Source: Actinomycetota bacterium (GTDB lineage Bacteria > Actinomycetota > Geothermincolia > Fen-727 > Anoxymicrobiaceae). Taken from it: a DNA stretch of 64,000 nucleotides. Of this stretch, positions 1 through 7,004 are shown piece by piece (the stretch's first letter is position 1; each line of letters starts with the position of its first letter). The notes beneath the pieces were generated by a model. The model was not told where the DNA came from. It worked only from the letters and a program-made list of their open reading frames with translations, and did not search any database. The stretch is from NCBI GenBank assembly GCA_018831265.1, contig JAHJCO010000002.1, positions 1 through 64,000 on the forward strand, written 5' to 3'. Made by a program: the position numbers and the translations under genes.

Positions 1-77
1 ACGCTGCGGTCGTCCACACCGTGGGAGGCGACGTGGAACGCGCCGGGGTGCAGATCACTTCTGGGGGGTCTGGCCAT
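1..77 (-). CDS. REP-associated tyrosine transposase, N-terminal fragment cut by window edge
   Basis: On the minus strand an ATG at 77-75 opens a frame that runs off the window with no stop. It begins MARPPRSDLHPGAFHVASHG. This closely resembles the N-terminus typical of Y1_Tnp/RAYT single-strand transposases (MARP-R-x-x-PGA-x-HV-x-x-RG). An AGGAG-like box lies about 9 nt upstream. Only 25 codons are visible, so neither the HUH motif nor the catalytic Tyr can be checked. If real, it is a second RAYT besides the complete one at 15449-16279. It could be intact outside the window. Confidence 0.5.
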   Translation of the reverse strand, partial: MARPPRSDLHPGAFHVASHGVDDRS

Positions 78-236
78 CAGCCCTGCTCCTATCGCTCTTG
101 GTAACCAGACCAAGCTTATCAAGCAACAGCATAGCAAGCAACTCGTTCCGCATCAAGGATTTGTTATTTCAGGCAGTCTCTGTATGAGGTGAATTCGGGA
201 GAACATGTAACCCCGATTACGAGTTGGGGTACTTAC

Positions 237-890
237 CTAGGCGACCGCGTTGAGAAGCTGGTAGGCTACCTGCTCCTCCCATCCGACCAGGAAGTGGTCC
301 GCGCCCTCGAGAACGGTTACTCTCTCGGGCTCTTCCGGCGAGACGGCCTTCGTGAACTCGAGGAGTACGTCAACCGGACAGAACTGGTCGCGGTCACCTA
401 TCAGGTAGTGCCGCCTTGTCTTCGAGCCTGCAAGCCTGAAGGCCACCTCGTCCCAGCGGTACCCGTTGAGCGGCGGGGCTATCGCCTCGAGCGAAAAGGC
501 CGGTACCCCGTCTGCGAGGGCGTGAATCGCCATCCAGGCGCCGAAGGACCAGCCGGCGAGCGCCACCCGGTCCCTTTCCACCGACTCGTACTCCGACAGG
601 AAGCGCCAGGCTGCGGCTGCGTCCAGCGGTTCCTCCGCGCCGTCGGTGAAATCTCCCGAGCTGCCAGCGACCCCGCCGAAATCGAAACGCAGGCAGGCCA
701 TCCCCGCCGCGGCCACCTTCTGGGCCAGGTAGACCAGCAGGGGAACGTCCTTATCTCCCCCGCCGGCCGGGTGGGGATGGCACAGGACCACGCCGCCTGT
801 CTCGAGACCTCCGGGCAGGTGCAACCGGCCCTCGAGCAAGACGTCGCCGGAGGGGCGCTGTGATGTGAAAGTAACGGGTTCGGTCGTCAT
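237..890 (-). CDS. alpha/beta-hydrolase (dienelactone hydrolase-like)
   Basis: A 217-residue protein with an alpha/beta-hydrolase layout. It has an N-terminal strand leading to an HPHP motif (oxyanion region), the nucleophile elbow GWSFGAW near residue 120, an aspartate in the IGDRDQF segment, and a C-terminal histidine in GADHFLVG, giving a plausible Ser-Asp-His triad. The ATG at 890 was chosen over upstream in-frame codons because the longer frame runs through the ferredoxin gene and is Arg-rich nonsense. It follows the NIL-ferredoxin gene by 8 nt, so it probably belongs to the same transcript as the homocysteine synthesis pair. The substrate is unknown; soluble serine esterases of this type are common and poorly predictive. 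Confidence 0.8.
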   Translation of the reverse strand: MTTEPVTFTSQRPSGDVLLEGRLHLPGGLETGGVVLCHPHPAGGGDKDVPLLVYLAQKVAAAGMACLRFDFGGVAGSSGDFTDGAEEPLDAAAAWRFLSEYESVERDRVALAGWSFGAWMAIHALADGVPAFSLEAIAPPLNGYRWDEVAFRLAGSKTRRHYLIGDRDQFCPVDVLLEFTKAVSPEEPERVTVLEGADHFLVGWEEQVAYQLLNAVA

Positions 891-898
891 GATCCCGG

Positions 899-1306
899 TT
901 AGAATTTCACGCTGATGATATCGAGGGGGCAGGCGTCGACGCAGAAGCCGCACAGGATGCAGCGGTCCTTGTCCAGCGTGAGCCCCCAGTCGGGCGGCTC
1001 TATCTTTAGAGCGCCCGGCTGGCACACTGCGGTGCATGCGCCGCACTCGATGCATAGCGCCTCGTCCAGCTCGATATCGGTTATCGCCTCCTCGACCTGC
1101 ACCCCCAGATCTTTGAGGTAAGCGACCCCCTCCTTGAGCTTCCTGGCGTTGCCCTCGAGCTCTACCAGCATGCGCCCGATCTCGCCCTCGTGAATCTCCG
1201 CCCTCAGGATGTTGGTGATGATGTCGAAGTCCCTGACCATCAGCGCCACCACGGGCCTCTCCACGACCTCGGGCGGGAAGGTCAGCACCAGCCTCTTCTT
1301 GGCCAT
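899..1306 (-). CDS. NIL-domain ferredoxin (MA1822-like, homocysteine synthesis partner)
   Basis: A 135-residue protein. The N-terminal about 75 residues form a NIL domain, the small ligand-binding-like domain also found on methionine transporters. The C-terminal half carries two 4Fe-4S motifs, CIECGACTAVC and CILCGFCVDAC. This architecture matches MA1822 of Methanosarcina, which acts with the DUF39 protein MA1821 to make homocysteine from aspartate semialdehyde and sulfide. The DUF39 gene lies upstream on the same strand (1549-2715), separated by a 242-nt gap that contains a conserved element. The assignment rests on domain order and this neighbour. Confidence 0.87.
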   Translation of the reverse strand: MAKKRLVLTFPPEVVERPVVALMVRDFDIITNILRAEIHEGEIGRMLVELEGNARKLKEGVAYLKDLGVQVEEAITDIELDEALCIECGACTAVCQPGALKIEPPDWGLTLDKDRCILCGFCVDACPLDIISVKF

Positions 1307-1422
1307 TCAGTGCCCCCTCTCATGAATACACCTGCATTCGAGCGCCCATCCATCCGCACCTGCTGCGTTCCGCTCTTTCGCGGTACTCACCGAGTACAGC
1401 TCGGTCGCGCGCCTTGCCAGAA

Positions 1423-1503
1423 GCCTTCCCGCTGTGACTGTAGGCTGATCGAGTTCAACCGCACCGTGGTGCGAGCCGACCTGTGGCCTACCGACCTGGC
1501 TGG
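1423..1503 (+). other. conserved 81-nt intergenic element, copy 1 (candidate structured RNA or repeat)
   Basis: This stretch aligns along its whole length with 5737-5818. Shared blocks are GCCT-x4-CGCTGTGA-x-TGTAGGC, then GTRGTGCGAGCC, then GACCTGGCTGG; the segments between them differ. In this copy GTAGGC can pair with GCCTAC and GCACCGTGGTGC can form a small hairpin. In the plus orientation it runs antisense to both flanking minus-strand genes. It may be a mobile repeat, an antisense RNA, or a relic of a riboswitch. The rest of the 1307-1548 gap shows no recognisable gene. Confidence 0.4.
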
Positions 1504-1548
1504 CGCCTGAGCGCTTTCGGTGCGACGGCTTATCCATGAGAGAGGACA

Positions 1549-2715
1549 CTAGATCCCCTCCCCGTCCCTGATCTCGAGCGGCTGCACGCCGCCCTCGGCC
1601 GGCAAAGGCTCCACCGGGGCGGTCAGCAGGAACCGCCCCTCTTTTATCCATTCCTTCAGGACGTCCGCTATGCGGCGTGCCACGCGGTACGAGGAGAGCG
1701 GGGCCGTCGGCACCTTCCTGCCGTCCAGCTCTATCTTCCCCGAGCGGAGCTCCGCGTAGCTGACGCGCCTCAGCGGGTCACGGGCCCTCGTGGGCTGGCT
1801 GTAGTCGAACACGATGGTCTCGATGTCGGCGTCTGCAATGCCCGTGTATGCGGCCATCTCCTCGTCGAGGACCGGTATCGGTATCCCAACGCCCACGTAC
1901 ATTGTCACCCCGTAGCGGTGGAACCGGGCCCCGCGCAGGAACTCGGTATCCATCCTTTTGAGGTCTCCGATAAGGGCGAGCGCCGCCGCGGGTCCCACCG
2001 GGGTCCCTCCGCCGGACCGCTCCACGGTCGGCTTGTGCTGGGTTCCCTGCCAGGCTACGTACCCCGTACCTCCGCCAAGGAATATCCTGGTCCCCACACC
2101 CACGGTGCGGTAGAACGGGTCGTTCAGCAACGGGGAGAGCTGCCCCGCGCTGCAGTACGTGGCGTTGCCGAACCTGGGCAGCAGCGTCCCCATGTAGGTG
2201 TAGATCGTGTGCTCGGAACCGTTGGTGGCGCAGGCGTAGTTCTGGTACGCGTTACGCGGGTCGAACAGGTACGCCTGGTTCAGGGTGTCCTTATTCACCA
2301 GCGTCTCTATCTCGCGGCGCGGGTAGCAGTCCGTGCCGTACGCGGTGCTTCTCATCTTGATCCACTTGCCCGCCACCAGGTCCTCGATCACATGCGCGCC
2401 TCCGTATGCCATCCCCTCCGTCTCCGAGAGCGCCGTGGCGCCTATGTAGGCATCCACGGCGGCCAGGTCGGCGCAGACGGGGACGTCGTTGAGCCACACC
2501 TTCGCCATCTTGATGGGAGGGTCGCTGTGACCGAAGTTCACAAAGGCCCCGGTCGAGCACATCGGCCCGAACGTCCCCGTTGTGACTACGTCCACCTTGC
2601 GGGCGGCGGCTCTCGCTCCCTCCGAGGCAACCAGTTCGGTCATCTCGTCGGCCGTCAGCACGACCGCTTCGCCCTTCCTGATCCGAGCGTTGATCTCTTC
2701 ATAGGTCCTGGCCAC
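1549..2715 (-). CDS. homocysteine biosynthesis protein, DUF39 family (MA1821-like)
   Basis: A 388-residue cytosolic protein of the DUF39 (HcyBio) family, which transfers sulfide to aspartate semialdehyde to form homocysteine in anaerobes and methanogens. Visible family features are the N-terminal ARTYEEIN start, a conserved-Cys segment GTFGPMCSTGA, and the glycine-rich FLGGGTGYVAW stretch. The GTG at 2715 was chosen because it has a good ribosome site (ACGGGAG, 5 nt away). The frame also stays open upstream into the dispersed repeat at 2767-2847, which would give a longer N-terminus beginning MQLSDAP; that extension is unlikely to be translated. The partner NIL-ferredoxin lies downstream. Confidence 0.88.
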   Translation of the reverse strand: MARTYEEINARIRKGEAVVLTADEMTELVASEGARAAARKVDVVTTGTFGPMCSTGAFVNFGHSDPPIKMAKVWLNDVPVCADLAAVDAYIGATALSETEGMAYGGAHVIEDLVAGKWIKMRSTAYGTDCYPRREIETLVNKDTLNQAYLFDPRNAYQNYACATNGSEHTIYTYMGTLLPRFGNATYCSAGQLSPLLNDPFYRTVGVGTRIFLGGGTGYVAWQGTQHKPTVERSGGGTPVGPAAALALIGDLKRMDTEFLRGARFHRYGVTMYVGVGIPIPVLDEEMAAYTGIADADIETIVFDYSQPTRARDPLRRVSYAELRSGKIELDGRKVPTAPLSSYRVARRIADVLKEWIKEGRFLLTAPVEPLPAEGGVQPLEIRDGEGI

Positions 2716-2766
2716 GGTAACTCCCGTCAGACGATGTAACGCCAACTGTCTAGATTGATAATACAC

Positions 2767-2847
2767 AGGGGCGTCAGACAATTGCACGCGTTAACTCCAA
2801 TCGCAGTGTTGATCAGAATCGAGCACGTGCAAGTGTCTGACCCCCCG
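2767..2847 (-). repeat. dispersed palindromic repeat, family A, copy 1
   Basis: Family A is an about 95-nt near-palindrome. It starts with GGGGGTCAGACACTTGCACG and ends with GCGTGAAATTGTCTGACGCC followed by CCT, so the two ends are imperfect inverted repeats. This copy is in minus orientation. It lacks the outer GATCAACCCATGGACGAAC flank seen in most other copies. It lies between the start regions of the divergent DUF39 and membrane-protein genes. Confidence 0.9.
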
Positions 2848-2883
2848 ATTACCTGGAATCGTCAAAAAGACGACGACAACTGG

Positions 2884-2889
2884 TACAAT
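2884..2889 (+). promoter_or_regulatory. -10-like TACAAT just upstream of a start codon
   Basis: TACAAT ends 9 nt before the ATG at 2899, with no Shine-Dalgarno box between. This spacing would put the transcription start within a few nt of the ATG, as in leaderless mRNAs. No clear -35 box is seen. Confidence 0.4.
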
Positions 2890-2898
2890 CTGCGCGTT

Positions 2899-3339
2899 AT
2901 GCAGGACCCTGAGACGAAAGACCTCCCGGACGGGCATGCCGTTGGCGGCATAAGGAGCTGGCCGGTCGCGACCTGCCTGACCCTTTCGCTACTGGCATAC
3001 TGGATTCTGCTGTCGCTTTCCCTCGACCCGTCCCGAAGGACCGTCTTCAACGTGAAGTGGGCCACCTGCGCCGGACCGCTCACCTGGCCCTCGCGGCTGC
3101 TCGGGCTCGGCGGGCCGGGCAGGCCCGGGACCACCGCGGCCCTGGTGGCGTCCTCGCTCACCTTCGCCATGTTCCGGATACCCGCGAAGGAGACCGTGCA
3201 CGTGCTGAACCGTACCAGCCCCGACGCGCGCATCTCGCTTCCGCTGCTGGTTATCCTGGCGGCGTGGCTGGTCTTCAACCGGAGGTCGCTGTTCGGGCCG
3301 GGATACGGAAACGCCGCTGCCGGCGGAGCGGCCCGATGA
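2899..3339 (+). CDS. small membrane protein of unknown function
   Basis: A 146-residue protein with two or three hydrophobic segments: WPVATCLTLSLLAYWILLSL near residue 22 and LPLLVILAAWLVF near residue 115, plus a weaker central stretch. I do not recognise the family. The ATG at 2899 was chosen because the longer frame begins inside a family A repeat. Its stop overlaps the start of mnmA by 4 nt (ATGA), so the two are translationally coupled. No signal peptidase site or enzyme motif is visible. The coupling is the only functional hint. Confidence 0.6.
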   Translation: MQDPETKDLPDGHAVGGIRSWPVATCLTLSLLAYWILLSLSLDPSRRTVFNVKWATCAGPLTWPSRLLGLGGPGRPGTTAALVASSLTFAMFRIPAKETVHVLNRTSPDARISLPLLVILAAWLVFNRRSLFGPGYGNAAAGGAAR

Positions 3340-4394
3340 CCGGCCGTCGGAAGGTCGCCGTCGCTCTTTCGGGGGGAGTCGACAGCGCCGCGGCCGCTGC
3401 GATCCTGAAAGGCCGCGGCTTCGAGGTGGTGGGCATCACCGCGCTCATACCCCGCGTAGGAGGCGGGCTCGCCACCGCGCTGGAGGAGGCCCGGTCGGTC
3501 GCACTGGCGCTCCGCATACCACATGAGGTGGTTGACCTCCGCGACGAGTTCGAGCGGCTTGTCATCGAACCTTTCCTGGCCGAGTACCTTGCGGGCAGGA
3601 CCCCGAACCCCTGCGTCGTCTGCAACCGCCGCATCAAGTTCGGGCTCCTGATGGAGCAGGCGCTCCGGACGGGATGCGATGCCTTCGCCACCGGGCACTA
3701 CACCCGGGTCGAGGATCGCGAACGCGGCCCCGCGCTGCTGCGCGCCGGTGACGAGCGCAAGGACCAGGCCTACGTGCTGTGGCAGCTCAGCCGTCCCGTG
3801 CTCTCCCGACTGATGTTCCCCCTGGGAGACATGACCAGGGAGGAGGCCGCCGAGGTAACGCGCCTGGCCGGCGTTACCCGTACCGCGGCCGAGAGCCAGG
3901 ACGCCTGCTTCATGGCCGGAACCGACCTCGCCTCCCTCTTCGACGGCCACCCCTCGGTCACGCCGGGCCCGATCCTCGACGCGCGAGGGAACGTCCTCGG
4001 CGGCCACCGGGGACTCGCCCGTTACACCATCGGCCAGCGTCACGGGCTCGGGCTGGGTGGCGACCGCGCCTACTACGTGCTGGAGATAAGGCCGGAGGAC
4101 AACGCGCTGGTGGTGGGGAGCAGACAGGACCTTCCGGTCGGCGGATTCACCGTCGGCGAGGTGTCGTTCGTGGGGGAAAGCCCGCCGGCCCCCCTCGAAT
4201 GCCGGGTGCGGACCCGTTACAGGGGGCCGGCGCTGCCCTGCCGGTTCGAGCCTGGGGAAGAAGGCTCCGGGGAGGTGTTGTACGACGGGAAGGGCCCGGA
4301 GGCCGTCCCGGGCCAGTCTGCGGTCTTCTACGCGGGCGACGAGGTGCTCGGGGGTGGACTTATCGTGCGCAAGAAACCCCCGCCCGGCACTTGA
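3336..4394 (+). CDS. mnmA: tRNA-specific 2-thiouridylase
   Basis: A 352-residue PP-loop ATPase that thiolates U34 of tRNA(Lys/Glu/Gln). It has the PP-loop SGGVDSA near residue 12. It also has the first catalytic cysteine in GRTPNPCVVCNRRIKF, the GHY substrate loop (ATGHYTR), and the second catalytic cysteine in ESQDACFM. The central and beta-barrel C-terminal domains follow (YTIGQRHGLGLG and onward). Length matches the family. ATG at 3336 overlaps the upstream membrane-protein stop. In the cell it takes sulfur from a cysteine desulfurase relay; no desulfurase lies in the window. Confidence 0.95.
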   Translation: MTGRRKVAVALSGGVDSAAAAAILKGRGFEVVGITALIPRVGGGLATALEEARSVALALRIPHEVVDLRDEFERLVIEPFLAEYLAGRTPNPCVVCNRRIKFGLLMEQALRTGCDAFATGHYTRVEDRERGPALLRAGDERKDQAYVLWQLSRPVLSRLMFPLGDMTREEAAEVTRLAGVTRTAAESQDACFMAGTDLASLFDGHPSVTPGPILDARGNVLGGHRGLARYTIGQRHGLGLGGDRAYYVLEIRPEDNALVVGSRQDLPVGGFTVGEVSFVGESPPAPLECRVRTRYRGPALPCRFEPGEEGSGEVLYDGKGPEAVPGQSAVFYAGDEVLGGGLIVRKKPPPGT

Positions 4395-4463
4395 ACGAGG
4401 CCTTCGTCAATCGGTTATGATAGGTTTCGCGCAAGCGACACCAGACTCTAAGGAGGGTTTCTG

Positions 4464-5642
4464 ATGGCATTCGTCGAGTGGTTCGAGTTCCAGATCCCCG
4501 GCAAGGTTATCTGTGCCGAGAACGCCGTCAGCCAGATAGGCGGCGAACTCGACAAGACAGGGGGGACGAAGGCGTTCCTCGTCACCGACGAGGGCGTAGA
4601 GAAGGCCGGCCTGACCGAAAAGGTCATCGACGGCCTGGGGAGCGGCGAGGCCGAGCTCGTCGGCACCTTCAAGGACGTGCCCCCCAACTCCGAGATACAG
4701 GTCGTCCAGTCGTGCTACGACGCGGCGAAAGCCGCCGGGGCCGACTGCCTGATCTCCGTCGGAGGCGGCAGCGTCATCGACACCACCAAGGGATGCGCAT
4801 TGCTGATGGTGGAGGGAGGCGACCTCATCGACCACCAGAGCGCCGTGTACATGCCCACCGGCCCGGTCCCGCCCCACATAGCGGTCCCGACCACGGCCGG
4901 TACCGGCTCCGAGTCCACCTTCGCGGCTGTGATCAAGGACGCCGAGCAGCAGGTGAAGCTGATATTCCAGGGCCCGGAGCTGGCCCCGACCATCGCCTTG
5001 CTCGATCCGATGATGACACTCACTCTGCCGTCGGGCCTGACCGCCGCCACCGGCATGGACGCCCTGACCCACTGCATAGAGGCCCTGCACTCCGAGATGC
5101 ACGAGCCCATCTGCGACGGCCTGGCGCTGCACGGCATCCGCCTCATCTCCGAGTACCTGCCGCGCGCGGTCAGGGACGGCTCCGACGTCGAGGCGCGCAC
5201 CTACATGATGATCGCGGCCAACATGGGCGGGGTGGCTTTCGCGAACGCGTTCGTGGGTATCGTCCACGCGATGGCGCACTCGGTGGGAGGGCGCTTCGGC
5301 GTACCTCACGGGGTGGCCAACGCGATACTCCTGCCGGTCGGAATGGAGTTCAACCTCCGCTACGTCGACGAGGAGGTGCCGTCACGCTACAGGATGGTCG
5401 CCGACGCGCTCGGGTTGGACGTCGACGAGGTGGAGGACCTGGACGCGGCCATGAAGGCGATAGAGTTCGTGCGCGACCTGACCGTCGAACTGAACATCCC
5501 GCAGCGGCTCTCCGAGGTCGAGGTGCCCGAGGACGGCCTGGAAGCAGTGACCGAGGACGCCATGGTGGACGGATCCATGTTCAACAACCCGGGCGAGCCG
5601 GAGTACGAGGAGGTCCTGGAACTTTTCAAGTCGGCCTACTGA
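4464..5642 (+). CDS. iron-containing alcohol dehydrogenase (FucO-like)
   Basis: A 392-residue group III alcohol dehydrogenase. The NAD-binding motif SVGGGSVIDTTKG lies near residue 100. Metal ligands are visible as Asp and His in GMDALTHCIEA, His in HAMAHSVGG and His in GVPHGVANA. A strong ribosome site, AAGGAGG, precedes the ATG. It is followed by a paralogue (5830-7002), then an isomerase and a sugar kinase. A lactaldehyde or 1,2-propanediol oxidoreductase role in deoxysugar breakdown fits the context, though this family also includes butanol and other alcohol dehydrogenases. The GGCAC-rich end of mnmA lies 69 nt upstream. A TATGAT box lies in that gap. Confidence 0.9.
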   Translation: MAFVEWFEFQIPGKVICAENAVSQIGGELDKTGGTKAFLVTDEGVEKAGLTEKVIDGLGSGEAELVGTFKDVPPNSEIQVVQSCYDAAKAAGADCLISVGGGSVIDTTKGCALLMVEGGDLIDHQSAVYMPTGPVPPHIAVPTTAGTGSESTFAAVIKDAEQQVKLIFQGPELAPTIALLDPMMTLTLPSGLTAATGMDALTHCIEALHSEMHEPICDGLALHGIRLISEYLPRAVRDGSDVEARTYMMIAANMGGVAFANAFVGIVHAMAHSVGGRFGVPHGVANAILLPVGMEFNLRYVDEEVPSRYRMVADALGLDVDEVEDLDAAMKAIEFVRDLTVELNIPQRLSEVEVPEDGLEAVTEDAMVDGSMFNNPGEPEYEEVLELFKSAY

Positions 5643-5736
5643 TCGCCGTAGAGACAATCGTGTCATCTCTAGATAAACCGCGAGTCGACCGAGATCCTCA
5701 CTGAAAGGTTGGATGTCTCACCGCGAGAGGCCATTG

Positions 5737-5818
5737 GCCTATTCGCTGTGAATGTAGGCGGCTGGAGTGGACCCGTATCGTAGTGCGAGCCAAGAGCTCG
5801 CCGAATAGACCTGGCTGG
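5737..5818 (+). other. conserved 81-nt intergenic element, copy 2, immediately upstream of an alcohol dehydrogenase
   Basis: Homologous to 1423-1503. In this copy CTATTCG near the 5' end can pair with CGAATAG near the 3' end, and GCGAGC with GCTCGC, so the stems differ in sequence from copy 1. The AGCCAAGAGCTCGCC segment loosely resembles the B12 box of cobalamin riboswitches, but other hallmarks of that riboswitch are not obvious. Here it is in the sense direction and ends at the ribosome site of the next gene, which suits a leader-RNA role. Confidence 0.42.
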
Positions 5819-5829
5819 AGGTGATGGGG

Positions 5830-7002
5830 ATGCCCCTCAAGGAATACTTCGAGTTCTACGCGCCCACCAAGGTCATGTACGGCTACAACGTCGTCCAGGA
5901 CACGGGAGCCGAGGCGGAGGCCCTGGGGTGCGGCGCGGCCCTCATCCTCACCGACGAGGGCGTAATGGGCGCCGGGCTCCTGGAGAAGGTCCGGAAGAGC
6001 ATCGAGGAGTCATCGGTCGAGCTGGTCGACGTCTACGACGCGGTGCCGGTGAACTCCGAGGTGGAGGTCTGCCGTGAGATCGCCGAGATCGGCCGCAAGG
6101 CCGGTGTCGACTGCCTGATCTCCGTGGGCGGCGGCAGCGTGATCGATACCGGGAAGGGCGCGAACATCCTCCTCGGCGTGGGTGGCGACCTGCTGGAGGA
6201 CTGGCAGGGCACGCACCTGGTGCCCGAGCCCCTGAAGAACCACATCGCGATCCCCACCACCGCGGGGACCGGTGCCGAGGTGACCCTCGGGGCGGTCATA
6301 AAGCACACACCGGCCGGACAGAAGGTCACCTTCAACAGCAAGTACCTGCTGCCGGACGTCGCCATGCTGGACCCGGGGCTCACCGAGTCCATGCCGCCCG
6401 GCCTCACCGCCGCGACCGGAATAGACGCGCTGACCCACGCCGTCGAGTCATTCTCCAGCATGGAGCACTCCCCGCCATCCGACGCTTTCAGCTACTACTG
6501 CGTGCGGAGCATAATGGAGAACCTCCCGATAGCGGTCGAGGACGGGAGCGACCTGGAGGCCCGGGGCAACATGCTGGTCGCCGCGAACCTCGCCGGGATG
6601 GCCCTCTCCACCACCCTCTCGATCGGAGCTTGCCACGCCATGGCCCACGCGGCCGGCGGCCTGAGCCCTGTCACCCACGGAGTCGCAAACGCGATAATCC
6701 TCCCTGTGGTCCTCGAGTTCAACATGGAGTACTGCACCGACCGCTACGCGGCGCTGGCAAGCGCGACAGGGGTGGACGTCTCGGGCCTCGACGAGTTCGA
6801 GGCGGCCGGCAGGGTCATAGAGGCCATCACCGGCTTTATCGCCCGCTTCGGCATGCCGAGGAGCCTGAAGGAAGCGGGCGCCGATCCCGCCCTCGCGGAG
6901 CGCATGACCGAGGAGGCCATGGGCGACGGCCAGATGTACGGCAACCCCCGCGAGGCTGAGTTCGAGGATATCCTGGCCCTCTACGAAAGACTGCTCTCCT
7001 GA
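5830..7002 (+). CDS. iron-containing alcohol dehydrogenase, second copy
   Basis: A 390-residue paralogue of the 4464-5642 protein. It has the same NAD motif SVGGGSVIDTGKG and metal ligands (GIDALTHAVES, CHAMAHAAGG, PVTHGVANA). Start choice: GTG 5821, ATG 5824 and ATG 5830 are in frame. The last has GGAGG at the best distance (8 nt), whereas the others overlap that box. The stop is 2 nt before the isomerase start, so they are cotranscribed. The two dehydrogenases differ enough to suggest different substrates or directions, for example lactaldehyde reduction and a second aldehyde. Confidence 0.9.
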   Translation: MPLKEYFEFYAPTKVMYGYNVVQDTGAEAEALGCGAALILTDEGVMGAGLLEKVRKSIEESSVELVDVYDAVPVNSEVEVCREIAEIGRKAGVDCLISVGGGSVIDTGKGANILLGVGGDLLEDWQGTHLVPEPLKNHIAIPTTAGTGAEVTLGAVIKHTPAGQKVTFNSKYLLPDVAMLDPGLTESMPPGLTAATGIDALTHAVESFSSMEHSPPSDAFSYYCVRSIMENLPIAVEDGSDLEARGNMLVAANLAGMALSTTLSIGACHAMAHAAGGLSPVTHGVANAIILPVVLEFNMEYCTDRYAALASATGVDVSGLDEFEAAGRVIEAITGFIARFGMPRSLKEAGADPALAERMTEEAMGDGQMYGNPREAEFEDILALYERLLS

Positions 7003-7004
7003 CC

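Noticed and set aside
189-863. Long plus-strand open frame opposite the hydrolase gene
   Set aside because: It is the antisense shadow of a well-supported alpha/beta-hydrolase and has no recognisable motif.
1307-1651. Open frame between the DUF39 and ferredoxin genes
   Set aside because: Overlaps the 3' end of DUF39 in another frame, low-complexity Arg/Ala-rich; the region is better explained by the conserved intergenic element.
5737-5818. Cobalamin riboswitch call
   Set aside because: Only one B12-box-like segment was seen; the upstream conserved core could not be recognised, and the homologous copy at 1423 is antisense to its neighbours, so I kept it as an unclassified element.
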